Positions 21,867 through 31,379 of a stretch of 64,000 nucleotides of DNA are shown here, in pieces. Location of the stretch: positions 279,147-343,146 of the forward strand of contig JACEEZ010012893.1 in the NCBI GenBank assembly GCA_016584305.1. Reading direction: 5' to 3'. Numbering within the stretch: position 1 is the stretch's first letter; the number at the start of each line of letters is the position of its first letter. Position numbers and translations under genes: made by a program. Source of the stretch: Chionoecetes opilio (Eukaryota > Arthropoda > Malacostraca > Decapoda > Majidae). Below the pieces are notes generated by a model. It was not told where the DNA came from. It did no database searches and saw nothing but the letters and a program-made list of their open reading frames with translations.

Positions 21867-22649
21867 CAGTCAAACCTCGATATAACGGACTAAAGAGGGG
21901 GAGGAGTGGTCCGTTAAAGCCGATTGTCCGTTATAGCGAGGGTATTTTCCCATGGATGGAAAAATTTATGAAAAAATCGGAAAAATTGTGAAATAAATGA
22001 GAAATAATCACAAACACAACCAGACTGTGTAGCTATGTTGGGAGGTAAACAGTGACTGGCACTACATGCTGAATTTGGTCCGTTCCTACACGTGAAATAA
22101 ATGAGAAATAATCACAAACACAACCAGATCGTGTAGCTAGTCAAGCTCAAGCTCTAGTGAAAGGTAAACAAATTACCATGAGCCAGATCCAGCCGTGGCT
22201 TCCAAAGGTATTGCTTATTATCATGACTAATGCTCATTATTATATATATTATATGGTTGTGAAGTGCAGTTCTATACACGTGTCACTATTTAGGTCAGTG
22301 TAGCACTGCGTGTCACCTTAGATAAGGGTGATTTAGGGTGTTGAGGTGACAGGGAGACGTAGCAGCGGCCACGACATCACACTAATAGTCACTATTTTAA
22401 ACAATACACACCTTCTACCACTAAATCACTAGCAACACAGGCTCCTTCCTTATAATATTATATCTTAATATGTGATACATCAAAACTCCTTAAAACCCAA
22501 GCATTCCAAAGTAAAATGAGAAAATAATACAGTTATGTTGAGTTGACAATTCAAGCGGCGATAAGCGGTCTACATGCAAAAAAAAAAAAAAAAAAGTCAT
22601 GCAAATGGAGTCCGTTATATCCGAAGTCCGTTACATCGAGGTTTAACTG
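21867..22649 (+). mobile_element. Tigger-type MITE
   Basis: It starts CAGTCAAACCTCGATATAAC at 21867 and ends CGAGGTTTAACTG at 22649, with TA on both sides. The subterminal GTCCGTTATA motifs are repeated in both orientations. An A-run lies at 22577-22594. The interior is non-coding. It is the mirror partner of 20311-21084. Confidence 0.8.
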
Positions 22650-22841
22650 TATATATATTCTATACACTCGGGGAGGGTCTGCACCTCCAAAATTTAACGG
22701 AAAAAGTCGGCTCCGTGCTGGGACTCGTCGCCGAAGAGTCCAAGCCTGGCGCTGACCAGTCGGGGCATACTGCGACTGGAGCATGTGCTATTTTAGTGCG
22801 GGAAAGATCAATCTATCCCACGCTTTCTCCCTATCGACGGA

Positions 22842-24046
22842 GAGAGAGAGAGAAGAAAAAGAACGGAAATTTTAAAGATATTTATTGATATTATTATTAT
22901 TATTATCGTCATCATTATCCACTACAAATAGAGCAGTATCTTTAGTACAGTATCTTTAGCGCTATACTACTGCTTCTGCAGTATCTTTAGTGCCTTGGCG
23001 ATTGTTATCACCATGTCGTAGTTATTGTGTTCAATTAATAACATTAGGAGGCACATAAATATTTGTGGCCTAGTCAAGGTGGGCAAGTATGTGGGCAACA
23101 GTGTGACCGACATCGGTGGCGTGGAACTAGTGGACGTGGAATAGATAAAGAGAGAGAGAGAGAGAGGAAAAGCGGAAATTTTTGAGATATGTATTATATT
23201 ATTATTATTATTATCATCATCATTATCCACTACAAATAGAGCAGTACTTTTAGTGCAGTATCTTTAAGGCCAGTGGTGGATTTAGGGGGTGCCGAGTAGG
23301 CCATGGCCTAGGCACCCGCAAGGGCCCCGCACCCCAGAGGAAATAATATTTTGCAATGAAATCTGCATGCTGGACCTTTCTTATTTGCTATAACACTGTT
23401 ACATTGCATGTACCATAATATGCCACAAATTAGTACCAACATAATATAAAATATGGGTGGAAAAAGTTTCAATTAAACTAATCTGAAATCTGAACCACAT
23501 TTGGTAAAATTCAAGAGTCCTTTCCCGCCCTTATTAGTGGGTTTATTTTCTCCAGACCTTCACAAATCCCTTCAGATAACTCTAAAACGTAATAATAAAG
23601 TGGGGGAGAGTTTAAAAAATTGAAAATAAATTACCAACATAACCTCAATATAACCTTACCTGACCTGGTAAAATTGTAGTCCTTTCCCTCCCTTAGATCT
23701 CGTTACGAGGTTATTGGTTAGGTTGTTGTGAGGTTAGGTTAGTAATTTTATTTTGGGGGTCCAGGGCGGGGGTAATGTAGGGGGGAGGGGGCGTTGTAGG
23801 GGGCATCTCTCCCCCACTTTATAATTACGTTTTAGAGTATCTGAAGGGATCTGTAAAGGTCTGGAGAAAAAAACCCACTAATAAGGGAAAGGGCTCTAGA
23901 ATTTTACCCCACCCCTGTTTAAGGCTATACTGCTTCCGCAGTATCTTTATAGTGCCTTGGCGATTGTTATCGACACCATGTCGTAGTTATTGTGTTGAAT
24001 TAATAACATTAGGAGTCACATCAGTACCGACATCGGTGGCGTGGAA
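22842..24046 (+). repeat. Tandem duplication of a ~290-bp unit, second copy interrupted
   Basis: Unit one (22842-23130) runs from a GA repeat through CATTATCCACTACAAATAGA and GCAGTATCTTTAGTG to CGACATCGGTGGCGTGGAAC. Unit two (about 23150-24046) repeats the same order but is split by the hAT element at 23271-23917. The duplication therefore predates the hAT insertion. Confidence 0.75.
23271..23917. mobile_element. hAT-type non-autonomous element, 647 bp, with perfect 8-bp target duplication
   Basis: The ends are CAGTGGTGG at 23271 and CCACCCCTG at 23917. The octamer TTTAAGGC occurs exactly on both sides (23263-23270 and 23918-23925). The pre-insertion site can be compared with the neighbouring tandem unit. 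Inside, about 100 bp starting GGTAAAATTC (23504) is inverted at 23811-23908, so a second, foldback element seems to be nested near the right end. Related sequence is at about 48814-48925. Confidence 0.8.
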
Positions 24047-24410
24047 CTTCACTACACAAGCCAAGGTTGAACAGTGGTGTGGGGGATGGGCCACAGCGCT
24101 GCCCACCATCTACAATCACATGGCGTCAGTCACAGCACGGCTGGGAACAGTCGCCGCACGACTCGTGCTGCGACTGTCGGTGACTGTCGTCGCATGACGG
24201 CAACCCAATATTGGCGGTTAAATTTGTTTTAGTCTGCGACTGTCCGGGACTATCGCCAACAATCGCGGACTAGTCGCCTAACTACGGCAACCCGAGCCAA
24301 CCACGCCAATTTTGGAGCTTCAGCCCCCCCAAAATCGGCTGCAGTCAGCACCGACTGGATGACTCAGTAAGCCGTGACCGGTGGCCGACGCGAGTCATGG
24401 AGATGTGAAC

Positions 24411-26269
24411 AGGGCTTTATATGCTGCACTTTTCAACAAATAACAATTCCTTGTGGCAACAGTGGTAGGACTGCCGTCTGTCACTGTTGTCACACTGTCA
24501 TTTAGCTATTGATTTGTAGTGCCCGTGGCGTGGGAGGTGTGTACTGTGTTGCATTGATTTTCGTATTTATTATTATTTTGATCTATCAATATCTGATAGA
24601 TCTCCCTAAGATGATGAGGAATTGGCAACGAATTGAGGATCAAAGCCGTATTTCAATAATTTAATTTGTGTTATGCTGAGCCTGACAGTACTTTAGCAAA
24701 ATTTGAAGGATATATATGTATATGAAAGTGTAAAACAGATATCAACTTTCAGGCTCTTATTTCTTATAACTTACTAAAATTGTGACTTGTCTACCGTAGA
24801 TAACACTATAGTCGCCAGGACAACGTTTCTTTTCGATTTACAGACGTCTGGTGGTGTTAATACTTACTTTTCTATATCCATGATTTCAGGAAATTTAGAA
24901 GGAAATGTTTTTATTTTCAAAAAGCCCTAACTCTCATCCCCCCCCCGCCCCCCCTCCCAGCCTTTCCTCAAAGTGGGCTGGTTAACACCAAAAGTCCTGG
25001 GCCGAAATTAAGTCCCCAGTCCGCCCTTGCATTAGACCAAATTGTTGGTCTTGGTCCCACTTGGCCAGCGGTTTTCTAGGCTATTTGAACCGTTACGTGG
25101 TCACTCAAACAGCGTTCGTTTGTGTGATATTAGTCTTGCAGATGGGAAATATTCATGTACATATAAAAAATATTTATAAACATGTTTATCCTGTCAGTTA
25201 AGTACACTTGTTTATCCTTTAGATGCTTCAGGATAAACGAAAGCTAAGAATCACAGGAACTAGTATATAAAGTACTGGTTAGTAAGGGTTTACTGCATAT
25301 ATTGTAAATAGATTCTAAGGAATATATATGTGTTATGCTAACTAGGTAGAGTTATGAAATAATGGTAGCGAATAGGAAAGCACATGTAAGGATCTTGATG
25401 TGCCAAAACTGAAATATGATCATATCACTCAAGGATTTTTTGAGATTAGTAGTATACAATACATTGAGATAGTAATATCAGTATTTTTTATAGTGTAATG
25501 TCAGAGTAACAATGAACAGTATTCAATATTGTATTTGTATTCAATTCGGCTTTGGCTTGAATTCAATTCAATTTGGAGCACGTTAAACTAATGTTTACAG
25601 ATACCATATAAAATATCATGTTTTGTTATCTAAGTGTTAGCCTCTTCAAATGTTTTTATCATTATTGAAGGCTACCTGTACCTGCCTTCAGTATTATGAA
25701 GTAATGTGTGGTTAACACAGGACCACTCTGCATCTCTTGCTTATCAGGTTGCTAGCAGTAAGCATGGAAGTACCATTTGCTTTCTTCCGAGGACAGTGTT
25801 TGCAGAGTTGATTGTGTCACTCTTCACTGAGTTCGCCGAGTTTCAGGTTTGCAAGTAGTTTATACCTGACATTCTTTGAGGCCTGTCACTGTAAACTGCG
25901 CTCTGGTATTAGAAAACATCTTCATAACTCATATTTAATATAATCTTGTTTCCCACATTATGAATATAGTTTAAGTATAAGTACAAGCCCTGAATGATCC
26001 TGATCCATATAGCTGATGCTTTTAAGGGCATAAATCTTTCTAGTTTTGTACATGAACCACTGCCTACATTTATTGATGTGGTTCATTTGGCCTCTTGTGT
26101 ACCAGATGCATGTATGTCTGAAAGAGTAAGTCTATAAAAGTCTAATGTTGTGTATTAATGAATCTATCTATCTATATATAAATGTCCTTTCCTTAGAAGA
26201 GCCCCAAGGGGATGGCCGCGACAGAGAAGTCTTTGTTTTCCTGCCCTTGCATTCCCTCCTTACATGGGT
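24411..26269. other. AT-rich non-coding DNA, nothing recognised
   Basis: This long stretch has no convincing open frame or repeat structure. A C-run (CCCCCCCCGCCCCCCC) lies at about 24939-24957. Confidence 0.4.
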
Positions 26270-26488
26270 ACTCCGTAGTGTAGGGGCAGCACGCTCGATT
26301 CACAACCTGAGAAGTCCCGGGTTCGATCCCCGGGCGGAGCGGAAAACAGTTTGGGCTGTTCCCGAGCCCCTGTCCACCCAGCAGTGAATGGGTACCGGTG
26401 TCCGTGTGGGCAAGTGTCTGTTTATGAGGGAATGTCTGTTTACTAACAAAGGCAAAGAAAATGGGAGTTGAGGGAATAACTATTAATT
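26270..26488 (+). repeat. tRNA-Val-derived SINE with hairpin body
   Basis: The tRNA-like head (26270-26341) has CTCCG pairing with CGGAG, an A box around 26279-26293, TTCACAA in the anticodon loop and the B box GGTTCGATCC at 26320-26329. The body follows with ACCCAGCAGTGAATGGGT, whose ACCCA/TGGGT ends can pair. The tail (26404-26481) is repeated in inverse orientation at 26693-26772. The head is close to intact but carries TAGGGGCAG where TAGTGGT is usual, so I call it a SINE and not a tRNA gene. Confidence 0.75.
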
Positions 26489-26550
26489 TAAACAGGATTT
26501 TCTTGAAAATAACCTCATTGTGATTCCCACACAAAGTTACTATTATTAAA

Positions 26551-26620
26551 GTAAACCTAAACCTAACCTAACTTAACCTAACCTAACTTAACGTTTTTCT
26601 AACCTTACCTAACCTAGCGG
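26551..26620. repeat. CCTAA-type (TTAGG-like) patch
   Basis: AACCTAACCTAACTTAACCT-like repeats lie between the inverted SINE tails. They resemble the arthropod TTAGG telomere repeat but are imperfect, so they are interstitial and not a telomere. Confidence 0.6.
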
Positions 26621-26692
26621 TCTGCCGAAAAGGGAGAGCGCGTGGAGAATATGCCGCCTGGACATGCCTTTGTTGATAAAGTCAAAATTAGT

Positions 26693-26890
26693 AATTACTC
26701 CCTCAACTCCCGTTTTCCTTTGCCTTTGTTTAGTAAACAGACATTCCCTCATAAACAGACACTTGCCCACACGACACCGGGTGTTAGCCGGGGGTTTATA
26801 AACCCGCCTCCCGGGGTGCTGGCTTCGGCCAACACTATAAGCACTAGCAGACAGCTCTCTAGGGGTAGTCTGATAGAGAGCTGTCTGGTT
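26693..26890 (-). repeat. Inverted SINE tail followed by strong hairpins
   Basis: 26693-26772 is the reverse complement of the SINE tail at 26404-26481. It continues into hairpin-forming sequence: GGGGGTTTATAAACCC, CCGGGGTGCTGGC, and a perfect 13-bp stem, AGACAGCTCTCTA (26849-26861) with TAGAGAGCTGTCT (26874-26886). Confidence 0.7.
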
Positions 26891-27539
26891 ACAGTGGAGA
26901 TCCATCTCAGCTGCGTCGATAACTGACAAAATTCTTTAAAAAAAACAAAAAAAAACAAAAACATGCCCTAACCATCTCATTTTTCTCTTGCCCCTTTCTC
27001 TTACATACTCTAGCTTTCTTTCCTCCCATTTTAATGGGTATCGTCCTCCAAGGGCGGCTGCCATCACGTCTACTACACTCCTACTAGTGCAGCAGATAGG
27101 TGAAAAGATTGTGGGTTTGATGATAAAAGCATATAATTTGGCTCACATTTAATACATACTACTAGGAAGATTTTTGGATAAGGGACTTTTGCACATTCCT
27201 CCTGGGCCAAATGGCGGCCATTGTAAAAATGGCCATGATCGGGTATTACACAACACATAATTTGTAGGAGCTGTGCACGTTTATGAACTGGACATGCATG
27301 AAGTGATGCAATATTACTTAAATATAATTGGGATCCCCAATTTCAAGGTCATACACCTTACATAATCGATTCAGGGGGCCTATTCACTGATCTATATTAC
27401 ATGGATCGCGGATTTTGGGCTAGCTGTGGCCGAGATACTGAAGTCAGCCACCAGCCGCCATCTTGCCAATACCAAAACAAATACAGGGCCGGCCCAGGCA
27501 GTGGCTGGGTGTTGGCTGCTGGCATGTGATAGCCTATAT

Positions 27540-27655
27540 TACCACCTACTACTACTATTAACACCTACTACTATTTACTACTATTACCCCCTACTACAAA
27601 TATTACCCCCTACAACTACTATTAACACCTACTACTACTACTAAACTTCCAACCT
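27540..27655. repeat. CTACTATTAC low-complexity repeat
   Basis: Degenerate CTACTACTATTA and ATTACCCCCTAC units. There is no coding meaning. Confidence 0.7.
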
Positions 27656-27710
27656 AGTAAAAGTCGTTGAACCTTCCACGTCATTTATTTAGGGTGATAC
27701 CCCAGACAAC

Positions 27711-27855
27711 AGGTGTGTTGCGAGGCCGTACAGGTGTGTAGTGAAAGTGTCTTGCGAGGCCGTACAGGTGTGTAGTGACAGGTGTGTTGCGAGGCCGTAC
27801 GGGTGTGTAGTGACAGGTGTGTTGCGAGGCCGTACAGGTGTGGTGACAGGTGGGT
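27711..27855 (+). repeat. 35-bp minisatellite, about four copies
   Basis: The unit contains GTGTTGCGAGGCCGTACAGG followed by TGTGTAGTGACAG. Copies differ by one or two bases and the last one is shortened. Confidence 0.8.
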
Positions 27856-27869
27856 GTATAGGGTAAAGC

Positions 27870-28010
27870 GAGAGAGGCTAAGAGTGCGATGTTAGCCCCC
27901 GAGTGTGTGTTTTGTGTCTGACCTAAAGAGCGAACGCGCAGTTCTCGTCCACTATAACGGCATCACCCCCAGTACCGCCGCGGCCAGGGGTACGGCGCGG
28001 GCCCATTTGG
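27870..28010 (-). mobile_element. E1 fragment, inverted
   Basis: The reverse complement contains GTTATAGTGGACGAGAACTG and GCGTTCGCTCTTTAGGTCAG, identical in order to E1 copy B at about 57858-57897. Similarity fades within about 70 bp on each side. Confidence 0.7.
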
Positions 28011-28370
28011 TCCTAGAAGCTACTCTCGGGGATTACAGGAAGTTTAAATGAATAAAAAAACTTTGGTCTAATCAAAAAACCTATCTTAATTAGGTTTTGA
28101 ATTGAAAGTAATTTGTTTCGTACACTGATTTTGAGTATTTTCGTACATACCTGGTGTCATTTCGTAACTCTAGTAGTCAAGTTTAACTCTGAGCTGAGTG
28201 TACAAACGACTATGGTTTCATATAGACTACGAAACAACTTTTGGTAAAAATGGACGAGAGTTTCGCGTCGTTTTCAGAGACAACAACTATTTTTTCTTGT
28301 CCTACATAGTGCTTGTTGCAATGAGATAGTTTTTTTTTGCGCAACTCCCCCCCGAAAAAAAATAATAAGA

Positions 28371-28568
28371 TAATGAACCTACCTAACCTTATAGGTTTTA
28401 ATGAACCTAGCTAACCTATAGGTTTAATGAAACCTAACCTAACCTTATAGGTTTTAAAATAAACCTAACTAACCTTATAGATTTTTAATGAGCCAACCTA
28501 GCTAACCTTAAAGTTTAATGAAACCTACCTAACCTTATCGGTTGTCATGAAACTAACCTAACTTTAAC
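28371..28568. repeat. CCTAAC-based tandem repeat, about six ~30-bp units
   Basis: Units of the form CCTAACCTTATAGGTTTTAA plus TGAA recur with substitutions. Each combines a TTAGG-like core with the palindrome ACCTTATAGGT. Confidence 0.65.
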
Positions 28569-28904
28569 CACAAAGTACTTCTTTTTTTTTTGTTGTTTTC
28601 TTCGCTCAATAAAGTCTACTCATTAGACCAAGCCCGCTTCTTGGAAACGCTATGATCATTTGTATCATAACCGCACTCACGTCTGTAGTATGCATTTTGC
28701 TCTTTCAAAACACAGATCACCGTGTAATAGTTTCGTTGAGCAGCTCGTGAAATCTGCTCATGGCCGAAAAGTGCCCGTGTAATACGTCTTTAGTGTCCCT
28801 ATCTGCTTCCGTTCCCGACTAATTGTTACAGCATAAATATATACTTATTCTATATCTACCTATATCAAGAAAAGTATCCATATCCCCCTATATATTTTTT
28901 TAAC

Positions 28905-29140
28905 TATATGTGGATGAGTGAGTGTGGTAGATGGATATGTGGTGGCTGGGTGGGAGTGGGGTGTTGTGTGTGTGGTGTGTGGGTTGTGGGTGTGGAGTGT
29001 GGTGTCTGGGTGTGTGTGGGTGTGGGTGTGGTATTGTGTCCCGTGGGTGGTGACGTGTGTAGTGTTTGGTGGGGTTTTGTGTGTTGGTGGTGTGGGGTGG
29101 TGTGTGTGTGGTGGGCTGCGTGTGTGTGGTGTGGTGTACT
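28905..29140 (-). repeat. GT/GTGTGG-rich low-complexity tract
   Basis: A GT-rich stretch (CA-rich on the minus strand) directly follows the splice donor of the candidate exon at 29144-29270, so it would lie at the start of that intron. The 136-codon minus-strand frame through it is exon read into repeat. Confidence 0.7.
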
Positions 29141-29143
29141 CAC

Positions 29144-29270
29144 TGGGACAGATTTGCCACTTCAGGTCCTGGTCTGTTTGTACAGGACATAGCAGACAGC
29201 TTGGCATGACGAGCGATAAGCACACCAGCAGCAACGCAGCCTCAGAAACATGTAAAGTCCCACGCCACAT
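29144..29270 (-). CDS. Possible first coding exon of a secreted protein
   Basis: From ATG at 29270 the product has a short N-region (MWRGTLHVSEA) and a hydrophobic core (ALLLVCLSLVMPSCLLC), which together look like a signal peptide. PVQTDQDLKWQICPS follows, and the exon is cut by a consensus splice donor, GTGAGTAC (+ strand 29136-29143). The combination of signal peptide and donor is unusual by chance. The mature chain is too short to name a family, and the next exon would lie below 28905, where I did not find it. Upstream, a further open stretch to 29413 may be 5' UTR. Confidence 0.4.
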
Positions 29271-31000
29271 ACTGCCGAACAGTTGGGCGAGCAGCCCATC
29301 AATTTCATCAAATCTTTCCTTTGTCTACAAATGTTCCCTCGTCCCTCTTGGAGACCCGCTCCACCCCCTAAGGTAGCCACCCCTGTTTCACCTGCCGACT
29401 TTAGAGATCCCACTGACTGAGTATTATAGTTTTAAATCCCGCACCAACAGCTACCTGACAATTTAACAGCTCCCTCCCTCCTCTTTCCCTCCCTTGTCCT
29501 CCTTCCATTGGCCGCTTCACTAAGTCCTTCCAATCCATCAGACAGAATGAATAACTTTATAAATATTTACATTTCTTTGTTTTTGAAAAAATACTGGCTT
29601 ATAAGGACAAAATATATTCGTAACACTGAGAGCAAGGTGTTGTAACCATCCGGTGTGTATCCTTAATATATGTCTTGTGTGTGTGTGATTTGTGTGTGTG
29701 TGTGTTGTGTGTGTCTGTGTAGATGTTGAATGATGTAGCCATAATATTGTTTGGCAATATCTATAATTAAGTATTTTTAATTTTACATTATGTACTGTAT
29801 ATTCCTCATTGTTTGTGATAGTGTCCGAGAGAGAGCGACGAGAGATAAGAGAGAGAGAGAGAGAGATCGATAAGTAGTATCGAGCTCTCTTCCTTTAAAT
29901 CTGTCCTATCGTGGATTTCCGTACTAAAGGAGAGCATCCAAAGAAATGAAGGCAGACAATAAGTCCTGTCCTGCTGACTGAGTGAAGGGCAGCGATTTCC
30001 CTTCAGGCACGGAAGGCAGGTAGGCCTGCAGGTGAGATTGCGAGGGTCGACAGCATATAGCATCTCTATCTCTGGAAGGCCGGATTGCGGGATTTCCGTC
30101 GAACATTGACTAGCACACGAAGTCCTGAAGTAAATCCTGGAGGCGGCGACACATAAGTAATGCCTGCCAGATTATGTTGTCCCTAACAGTACTGCTATAA
30201 CTGTCATAAAGTCCTGTATGAAGTCCTTACCTTGCCATGTCATGAAGTAGGCAATGCAGGTAAGGAATGGAGAGAGACAGAGAAGAAAGAGAGAGGAGAG
30301 AGAGAGAGAGCTGCAGGGAGGAGAGATTCCCCCCCGTGGTTTAACACTATCCGGGAAGGGGGATGAATTCATGGTCCAGGCTTTGATTGGGAAGGCAGTG
30401 GGTTGGGGGAGTCACGAGACATATGAAAAAAAACAAAACTTAATTTATTGAAAATACTAACCAGGAAATAGGAATGAGAGGATCCGCAGGCCTGTGTGTT
30501 CGCCGAAGTTGTGGGAGTGCTGTACAGAGCATTAGCTATGAAAGGTGAGGAAATCAATAGTATAAAGCTGTTTTTTCAAGGAAAGCTCCAAATTTTATAT
30601 ATCGCCCGTATGCAAAGTTCTGGCAAATTCAACCTCGTTGCATTTATTCATAATTCAAATGCCGCCATCACAATTACCGATCAAAATGAAAATTACTATG
30701 TATCATCCATCCCATGTTGTAGTAATAGATGTTTGTGTGTGTAATCTATGTTTTAGAGTGTCTCTGAATACAATGTAGCCATAACTAACTATTTTGAGTT
30801 GACACTAATAGCATAATTCAATAAGTGAGAAAAAAAAAAAAGAAAAAAAATATTTAATAATACCACAACTATGAAAGTTGTTACATTTGTACAGCCAAAC
30901 TATGTTAATATTTGTACAAAACCCCAATTAGCACCCAAATACCCAAACCCTGATTTGAAGAATGTCTAATCATTGGTATTCCCCTTCCGCCTTGCACATC
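29271..31000. other. Non-coding DNA with GT and GA microsatellites
   Basis: GT repeats lie at about 29675-29722 and GA repeats at about 29826-29867 and 30255-30312. Several short minus-strand frames here are not recognised, and I do not support any as genes. Confidence 0.45.
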
Positions 31001-31379
31001 AGAACATGCGAATTTTTACCTATTTACCGCACTGCAACCAGTGCACATTATGGTACACTCCTCCGTGCCGTGTAACAACGAACATGAATTTCCACACCCT
31101 ACCTTCGCGCCGCAAGATACCATTTTCAGTCACTTCTCGGGAGCACAGTCTCTCTGGTATAGATTTGAACAAGTATCGCCCTCTCTGTACTCCCCACCCC
31201 TCACTCATTTGTGTAGCTCATTTCCCTGCCATTGCTGAATCGCATGGTAGTGTTCTATAGCTAGGAACTTGCAGCTGCTAAGTTGGGGATGGATTCTATT
31301 CCAAACTTGAAACCAGAATGAGATAAAGGACTCTCTACATGTAGATCGGAAGTACGGATAACAGACGATGCTTTTGTCC

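Larger units (their letters stand above)
21703..24410. mobile_element. Composite element with ~50-bp inverted ends
   Basis: The left end GGTTCACATCTTCACGACTC (21703) is mirrored at the right by GAGTCATGGAGATGTGAAC ending at 24410, and similarity continues inward through CAGTCACGACTTGCTGAGTC-like sequence. AGGGCT(A/T)(A/T) flanks both ends and may be a target duplication. The interior holds a Tigger MITE, a tandem duplication and a hAT element, and encodes nothing. The class is not clear from the ends. Confidence 0.5.

Noticed and set aside
26270..26341. Functional tRNA-Val gene
   Set aside because: The fold is plausible, but the D-arm is altered and the block continues into a SINE body repeated elsewhere. 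The minus-strand block at 738-812 lacks acceptor pairing.
26551..28568. True telomere
   Set aside because: The CCTAA patches are short, imperfect and interstitial, with unrelated repeats on both sides.
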